DNA from: Rhodospirillaceae bacterium
GTDB taxonomy: Bacteria; Pseudomonadota; Alphaproteobacteria; DSM-16000; Inquilinaceae
Assembly (NCBI GenBank): GCA_020425485.1
Contig: JAGQRL010000201.1
Location: forward strand, 1-9,591
Direction of reading: 5' to 3'
Length of the DNA: 9,591 bases
Under the pieces are notes generated by a model. It ran no database searches, was not told the DNA's origin, and worked only from the letters and a program-made list of their open reading frames with translations. Every line of letters starts with the position of its first letter. Within the stretch, counting starts at the first letter, position 1. Below are positions 5,732 to 9,591 of this stretch, one piece after another. The translations under genes and the position numbers were made by a program.

Positions 5732-6946
5732 TTACGCAGCCTTGGGGATGGCGGCGGCGCTGCGCTCCACGGCCAGGCCGAACAGCGGGCGTGCTGCCAC
5801 GCCCAGCCAGTTGCCGGCGAAGGCCGCCACCAGCCACAACCAGCCGTGCAGGCTGCCGGAGGCGATGCCGCTGAAATAGGCGCCGATGTTGCAGCCATAG
5901 GCCAGCCGCGCGCCGTAGCCCAGCATCACCCCGCCGATCACCGCAGCGGCGATGCTGCGCGCCGGCAGGCGCAGACTCGGCCGGTAGCGCCCCGCCAGCC
6001 CGGCGCCGAGGAAGGCGCCGATGAGCAGGCCGAAATCGGTGACGGAGATGGCGTGGGCGAAGACGGAGATCTCCAGCATCCACCCGTTGGATTGCCAGAA
6101 CGGCCAGTCGCGAATCGGCAGGCCGAGCGCATCGGCGATCTGCCCGCCCCACACCAGAAAGCCGCTGGTCACCGCCCAGGGATGGCCGGCCACGCCGAGC
6201 ACCGCGAAGTTCAGCACCGCCAGCAGTACGGCACCGGCCAGCAGCGGCCAGGGGCCCTGGCGCCAGTCGATGCGCCGCCAGTCGACCGCCGTCAGGATCG
6301 GCCGCGGGCTGCCGTGGCGCCGCCGCTCGGCCAGCCAGGCGGCGAGCGCCACCGCGGCGAAGGCGGCCCACATCAGCGCCACGGCCGCCCATGGCCCCAG
6401 CTCGCGCACCAGCGATACGGGGCGGAAGCCGGGCAGGCCGCGCCACCACGCCAGATGGGCGGTGGCCAGCACCGAACCGGCGAGGAAGCCGCCCAGCGTC
6501 AGCACCATGCGCGGGCTGCCGGCTCCCACCGTCATCAAGGTGCCGCTGCCGCAGCCGCCGCCAAGCTGCATGCCGAGCCCGAAGAGGAAGGCGCCCACCA
6601 GCACCGCGGTGCTGAGCGGCGCCACGAACCCGCCCACCTGGCGGCCCCACAGCTCGCCATCGGCCAGCACCGGGTAGAACAGCACCACGGCGATGGCGAG
6701 CATGGCCATCTGCGCGCGCAAGCCGTCCGACCGGCGGTCGGCGATGAAGGCCCGCCAGGTGCCGGTGAAGCCGAAGGCGGCGTGGTAGAGGGTGAGGCCC
6801 AGTGCGCCGCCCAGCACCAGCAGCCCGGCCATCCGCAGGCTTTCGAATGCCGCCAGTAGCCCGGCCCCCGCCACCAGCAAACCGCCGGCCACCGCAACCA
6901 CGATGCGCTGGGTGGGATCGGTGGGCGATACGGTGGGCGGAAACAC
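5732..6946 (-). CDS. YeeE/YedE-family membrane transporter (thiosulfate/sulfur-compound type)
   Basis: This 404-aa integral membrane protein has many hydrophobic segments (for example 14-33, 41-60, 82-94, 112-128, 147-165, 186-205, 234-254, 304-320, 331-349, 367-385). It carries two family signatures: GMQLGGGCGSGTLMTVGAGS (125-144) and LAYGCNIGAYFSGIASGSLH (348-367). The internal pair reflects the two-fold repeat of YeeE/YedE proteins. Thiosulfate uptake has been shown for TsuA of this family, where conserved cysteines contact the substrate; here Cys132 and Cys352 are the only two cysteines in the protein. The substrate is therefore probably thiosulfate or a related sulfur species, by family inference. 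The start is uncertain: GTG 6946 has no clear Shine-Dalgarno site. It is divergent from a secreted DUF302 gene, and the shared gap carries palindromes. Confidence 0.87.
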   Translation of the reverse strand: MFPPTVSPTDPTQRIVVAVAGGLLVAGAGLLAAFESLRMAGLLVLGGALGLTLYHAAFGFTGTWRAFIADRRSDGLRAQMAMLAIAVVLFYPVLADGELWGRQVGGFVAPLSTAVLVGAFLFGLGMQLGGGCGSGTLMTVGAGSPRMVLTLGGFLAGSVLATAHLAWWRGLPGFRPVSLVRELGPWAAVALMWAAFAAVALAAWLAERRRHGSPRPILTAVDWRRIDWRQGPWPLLAGAVLLAVLNFAVLGVAGHPWAVTSGFLVWGGQIADALGLPIRDWPFWQSNGWMLEISVFAHAISVTDFGLLIGAFLGAGLAGRYRPSLRLPARSIAAAVIGGVMLGYGARLAYGCNIGAYFSGIASGSLHGWLWLVAAFAGNWLGVAARPLFGLAVERSAAAIPKAA

Positions 6947-7147
6947 GGGCGGCGGGCCCCGGCGCTGGTGGCGATGCGGTCCATACTATGGGTGGCGGTA
7001 CGCCCGGCAGAAAGGGGCCGGAGGGTCACGCCGCCGTCACGTGTTGGTGACGCGGTGGCCACCGCTCATACGTTCATCAACAGGTAGGGCACTCGTGCTA
7101 GGGTTGACGCGTGGGTCGACCCACACACGGCGTTAACGGAGGCCCCC
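6947..7147. promoter_or_regulatory. Divergent intergenic region with two perfect 14-bp palindromes
   Basis: This 201-bp non-coding gap lies between the YeeE/YedE gene (-) and the DUF302 gene (+). It contains GCGGTGGCCACCGC at 7052-7065 and GTGGGTCGACCCAC at 7111-7124, both perfect palindromes, with centres 59 bp apart. A further inverted pair, CGTCAC (7035-7040) and GTGACG (7047-7052), overlaps the first palindrome by one base. TTGACG at 7104-7109 directly precedes the second palindrome and could be a -35 element, but no good -10 follows at 17 bp. The DUF302 ribosome site GGAGG is at 7138-7142. These palindromes are plausible operators; the regulator is not in the window. Confidence 0.4.
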
Positions 7148-7639
7148 ATGTCGCCCATGCAACGACTGGCCGGAGTGCTCGCCGCGGTGGCGGTGCTGGC
7201 GTGCGGCGGTGCCGCGACGGCCCAGCAGCCCGAAGACTTCCCCTATGACGGGATGGTGCGGATCGACACCGCCTACGACTTCCCCACCTTGTGGTCGCGC
7301 CTGGAAACCGCCGTTCGCGACCACGAGATGCTGCTGCTGATGCGCGCCAGCGCCAGCCGCGGGGCCGCCAACCGCGGCATCAACATCCCCAGCAACGGCG
7401 TGATGGACGTGTTCCGCAACGACTACGCGGTGCGCATGCTGCAGGCCAGCGTGGCCGCCGGCTTCGAAGCGCCCATGCGGTTCTATCTGGTGGAAACCGA
7501 AAGCGGCGGCACCGCCCTCATCTACCGCCGCCCGTCCGCCGCCTTCGCCGCCTACAATGCCGAGGGCCTGGAGGACGTGGGGGCGGAGCTGGACGTGATG
7601 TTCGGATCCATCGCCGCCCAGGCGACGGCACCCCAGTAA
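7148..7639 (+). CDS. Secreted DUF302-domain protein
   Basis: The protein is 163 aa from ATG 7148, with GGAGG 5 nt upstream. A later ATG at 7157 is too far from that site. Residues 1-25 form a Sec signal peptide (hydrophobic LAGVLAAVAVLACGGAATA, cut likely after ATA before QQPED), so the mature protein is periplasmic. A Cys at 19 lies within the hydrophobic region, but the surrounding ACGG is not a good lipobox. The mature part follows DUF302: FPTLWSRLETAVRDHEM, ASRGAANRGINIPSNGVMDVFRNDYAVRML, FEAPMRFYLVE and ALIYRRPSAAFAAY. The molecular role of DUF302 proteins is not established. The gene is divergent from the transporter gene and converges on hslO. Confidence 0.83.
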   Translation: MSPMQRLAGVLAAVAVLACGGAATAQQPEDFPYDGMVRIDTAYDFPTLWSRLETAVRDHEMLLLMRASASRGAANRGINIPSNGVMDVFRNDYAVRMLQASVAAGFEAPMRFYLVETESGGTALIYRRPSAAFAAYNAEGLEDVGAELDVMFGSIAAQATAPQ

Positions 7640-7653
7640 CCGGCGGGGGCCGG
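7640..7653. terminator. Short GC hairpin between convergent genes
   Basis: CCGGC (7640-7644) and GCCGG (7649-7653) can pair around a GGGG loop immediately after the DUF302 stop codon and 22 bp before the end of hslO. No T-run follows on either strand, so intrinsic termination is doubtful, though its place between convergent genes is suitable. Confidence 0.25.
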
Positions 7654-7674
7654 ATCAGCCGCAAGCGGGGTCCC

Positions 7675-8565
7675 TCAGGCGTCGGCGAACAGGCGTGCCA
7701 GGTCGACCGCATCGAAGGTGTAGGTGGTGTTGCAGAACTCGCAGGTCATGGTGACCACGCCATCGACCTTGTGGTCTTCCACCTCCGCCGGATCCAGCGA
7801 GCGCAGGATCATCTCCACCCGCTCGCGCGAGCAGCGGCAGCGCTGCATCAGGCTGGAGGGCGTGAACACCCGCACGCCGTCCTCGTGGAACAGCCGGAAC
7901 AGCAGATCGTTGATCGGCACATCGGGGCCAACCAGTTCGCCATCGGTGCAGCTTTCCATCAGCACCATGGCGCGCCGCCAGTCGTCCTCATGGTCGCTCG
8001 GCATGTCCGGCGCGGCATCGGGCAGCCGCTGCACCAGCAGGCCGCCGCCGCGCCAGCCGTCCGGCGTTGCCATCAGGGCGGATTTCAGCCCCACATCGAT
8101 CTGTTCGGACTGGCGGAAATAGTGCTGCAGGCATTCCGCCACCGTGCTGCCCTTCAGGTCGACGATGCCCTGGTAGCGTTCGGTGTGGGTGCCCTGGTCG
8201 ACGGTGAAGGCGAGATGGCCGCGCCCCAGCAGCGCGTCCAGCGGCACCCAATCGTCGTCCGGCAGGGCGTCGGCATCGAAGCGGGCGTAGCCGCGCATGG
8301 CACCGTCCGACGTGATGTCGGCCATCAGCGTGCGCACCGGCCCGTTGCTGGAGGTCTGCAGGGTGAAGATGCCGTCATATTTCAGCAGGCTCGACAGCAC
8401 CGCGGAGACCACGACCATCTCCCCCAGCGCGTGGCTGACGGGGGCGGGATAGGCGTGGGTCGCCAGGATGGCATCGAGCGCCGGGCCCAGGCGAACCAGG
8501 CGGCCGCGCAGGCCGCTCGCCTCGATCTGAAACGGCTGGGCGGTGTCGTCGTCGGGGCGGAGCAT
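7675..8565 (-). CDS. hslO: Hsp33 redox-regulated chaperone
   Basis: The protein is 296 aa, a normal length for Hsp33. This cytoplasmic holdase is activated by oxidation, when its four zinc-binding cysteines form disulfides and the C-terminal part unfolds. All four cysteines are present: Cys243 and Cys245 (CRC) and Cys275 and Cys278 (CEFC). The core domain is recognisable from LRGRLVRLGPALDAIL (19-34), SHALGEMVVVSAVLSSLLKYDGIFTLQ (44-70), GPVRTLMADITSDGAMRGYAR (75-95), YQGIVDLKGSTVAECLQHYFRQSEQ (131-155), and the linker VFTPSSLMQRC. ATG 8565 has AGAGGA 11 nt upstream; a TTG at 8601 would add 12 Arg/Ala-rich residues and has no better site. It follows argF on the same strand after 118 bp, an order found in other alphaproteobacteria. 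Confidence 0.95.
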   Translation of the reverse strand: MLRPDDDTAQPFQIEASGLRGRLVRLGPALDAILATHAYPAPVSHALGEMVVVSAVLSSLLKYDGIFTLQTSSNGPVRTLMADITSDGAMRGYARFDADALPDDDWVPLDALLGRGHLAFTVDQGTHTERYQGIVDLKGSTVAECLQHYFRQSEQIDVGLKSALMATPDGWRGGGLLVQRLPDAAPDMPSDHEDDWRRAMVLMESCTDGELVGPDVPINDLLFRLFHEDGVRVFTPSSLMQRCRCSRERVEMILRSLDPAEVEDHKVDGVVTMTCEFCNTTYTFDAVDLARLFADA

Positions 8566-8600
8566 GGCGGGCGCGGTCCTCTTGGCCTGGCGGGCGGGCA

Positions 8601-8621
8601 AGGCCGGCGGTCAGCCGGCCT
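8601..8621. terminator. 8-bp GC stem in the argF-hslO gap
   Basis: AGGCCGGC (8601-8608) pairs with GCCGGCCT (8614-8621) around a 5-nt loop, between the argF stop and the hslO start. There is no adjacent T-run. It could reduce read-through from argF into hslO or only be an RNA-stability element. Termination is not proven. Confidence 0.28.
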
Positions 8622-8683
8622 CCGCTACACAGGTGGTGCATCTGCCAGATCCGGCCACCCCGCGGGACCGTGCCGTCATGCCG

Positions 8684-9591
8684 TCAGCGGGGCAGGTCGT
8701 TCTCGCCCCCCAGGCACCACATCAGCAGTGCCTTCTGGGAATGCAGGCGGTTTTCCGCCTCGTCCCACACCGCGGAATGCGGCCCGTCCAGCACCACGTC
8801 GCTCACCTCCTCGCCGCGATGGGCGGGCAGGCAGTGCAGGAAGATGGCATCGGGCTTGGCCATGCGCATCAGCCGGTCGTTCACCTGGAAGGGCCGCAGC
8901 AGGTTGTGGCGCGAGGGCGCTTCCTTGTCGCCCATGGAAACCCAGGTGTCCGTCACCACCACATCGGCACCGCGCACCACCGTATCGGGGTCGTGGCTGA
9001 CCGACAGGCGCGCACCTTCGCCATGCGCCCAGGCCACCAGTTCCGCCGGCGGCATCAGCGGTTCCGGGCAAGCCATGCGCAGCTCGAAATCGAACAGCGC
9101 GGCGGCGCGGATCCACGAGCGCGCGACGTTGTTGCCGTCGCCGGTCCAGGCCACCACCTGGCCGCCGACGCTGCCGCGCCGCTCCTCGATGGTCATCACA
9201 TCGGCCAGCAACTGGCACGGATGGCTGGTGTCCGTCAGCCCGTTGATCACCGGCACCGTGGCGGCGTCGGCCATTTCCTCCAGCCGGTCCTCATCCCAGG
9301 TGCGCAGCATGATGGCGTCGACATAGCGGGACAGCACGCGGGCGGTGTCGCCGATGGTCTCGCCGCGGCCGAGCTGCAGTTCCGACCCGGTGAGCATGAC
9401 GACGCTGCCGCCGAGCTGGCGCATGCCGACCTCGAACGACACGCGGGTGCGCGTCGACGGCTTCTCGAAGATCAGCGCCAGCGTCTTGCCTTCCAGCGGC
9501 CGGTGGGTGAGACCGCGCGGATCGACCCGCTTCAGCGTCTGGGCGGCACCGACGATCCAGGCCAGGGTTTCCCGCTCCACCCGGTGCAGAT
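8684..9591 (-). CDS. argF: Ornithine carbamoyltransferase, 5' end outside window
   Basis: This enzyme joins carbamoyl phosphate and ornithine to give citrulline in arginine synthesis, as a cytoplasmic trimer. Counting from an in-frame GTG at 9580, the visible motifs are STRTR (42-46, carbamoyl-phosphate binding, in FEKPSTRTRVSFE), HPCQ (120-123), DTWVSMGDKE (211-220, the mobile ornithine loop) and HCLP (249-252, with the catalytic Cys). All key residues are present. The frame stays open upstream of that GTG (LHR-VERETLAWIVG) to the window edge. Most OTCs begin with ~10-12 residues of the RHFLDL type before this point, so the true start lies just beyond 9591. The gene ends TGA at 8684 and is followed by hslO; argD is often upstream in relatives but is not visible here. 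Confidence 0.96.
   Translation of the reverse strand, partial: LHRVERETLAWIVGAAQTLKRVDPRGLTHRPLEGKTLALIFEKPSTRTRVSFEVGMRQLGGSVVMLTGSELQLGRGETIGDTARVLSRYVDAIMLRTWDEDRLEEMADAATVPVINGLTDTSHPCQLLADVMTIEERRGSVGGQVVAWTGDGNNVARSWIRAAALFDFELRMACPEPLMPPAELVAWAHGEGARLSVSHDPDTVVRGADVVVTDTWVSMGDKEAPSRHNLLRPFQVNDRLMRMAKPDAIFLHCLPAHRGEEVSDVVLDGPHSAVWDEAENRLHSQKALLMWCLGGENDLPR

Noticed and set aside
5495..6859. A 454-codon plus-strand open frame
   Set aside because: It is antisense to the YeeE/YedE transporter, whose motifs and membrane segments are clear; the product is Gln/His/Ala-rich and unlike a real protein.
7291..9000. Long plus-strand open frame over hslO and argF
   Set aside because: It runs antisense to two unmistakable housekeeping genes and is compositionally a shadow.
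1..9591. CRISPR array, tRNA, rRNA, insertion sequence or attachment-site repeats
   Set aside because: No regularly spaced repeats, no tRNA-like cloverleaf, no transposase frame and no long direct repeats bounding the phage-like cluster were seen.

Overview
The window is high-GC DNA with tightly packed genes. The argF-hslO pair, the S24-family repressor type, the DUF302 protein and the overall protein style all point to an alphaproteobacterium. Rhodospirillales-like is my best guess, but no rRNA or tRNA gene is present to prove it.

Layout. (1) Positions 1-516 (+) hold the 3' part of an alpha/beta-hydrolase-fold gene that begins before the window. (2) Positions 529-4252 (-) hold a compact six-gene cluster of podovirus (T7-like) head-morphogenesis genes. 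In transcription order these are a 125-aa conserved protein, a 142-aa protein with spaced His/Cys residues, a 75-aa acidic/basic linker-type protein, a full-length podovirus-type portal (head-to-tail connector, 522 aa), an 81-aa Bbp19-like protein and a scaffold-like protein. The scaffold-like gene is frameshifted near its 3' end, exactly at a perfect 17-bp inverted repeat. No terminase, capsid, tail, integrase or lysis gene is visible, so this is a stripped prophage or a domesticated phage-derived module. (3) Positions 4391-5020 (+) hold a divergently transcribed, LexA/CI-like self-cleaving repressor (HTH + S24 peptidase), followed by its own small neighbour (104 aa, 5124-5438, +), which has a good promoter and Shine-Dalgarno site. 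(4) Positions 5435-5605 (-) hold a 56-aa lipoprotein that converges on it and shares the stop-codon CTAG. (5) Positions 5732-6946 (-) hold a YeeE/YedE-type sulfur-compound transporter. It is divergent from a secreted DUF302 protein (7148-7639, +) across a 201-bp intergenic region that carries two perfect 14-bp palindromes. (6) Positions 7675-9591 (-) are housekeeping: argF (ornithine carbamoyltransferase, 5' end outside the window) followed by hslO (Hsp33 redox chaperone).

How the parts may work together. The repressor and the phage-like operon share one divergent control region, so a DNA-damage-responsive switch over the head genes is plausible but inferred. The transporter and DUF302 protein form a second divergent pair, possibly linked to sulfur or redox metabolism. 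The most distinctive observations are the inverted-repeat frameshift that looks like a template-switch (quasipalindrome) mutation, the capsid-less portal/scaffold cassette, and a possible permuted papain-like fold in the 142-aa phage-cluster protein.
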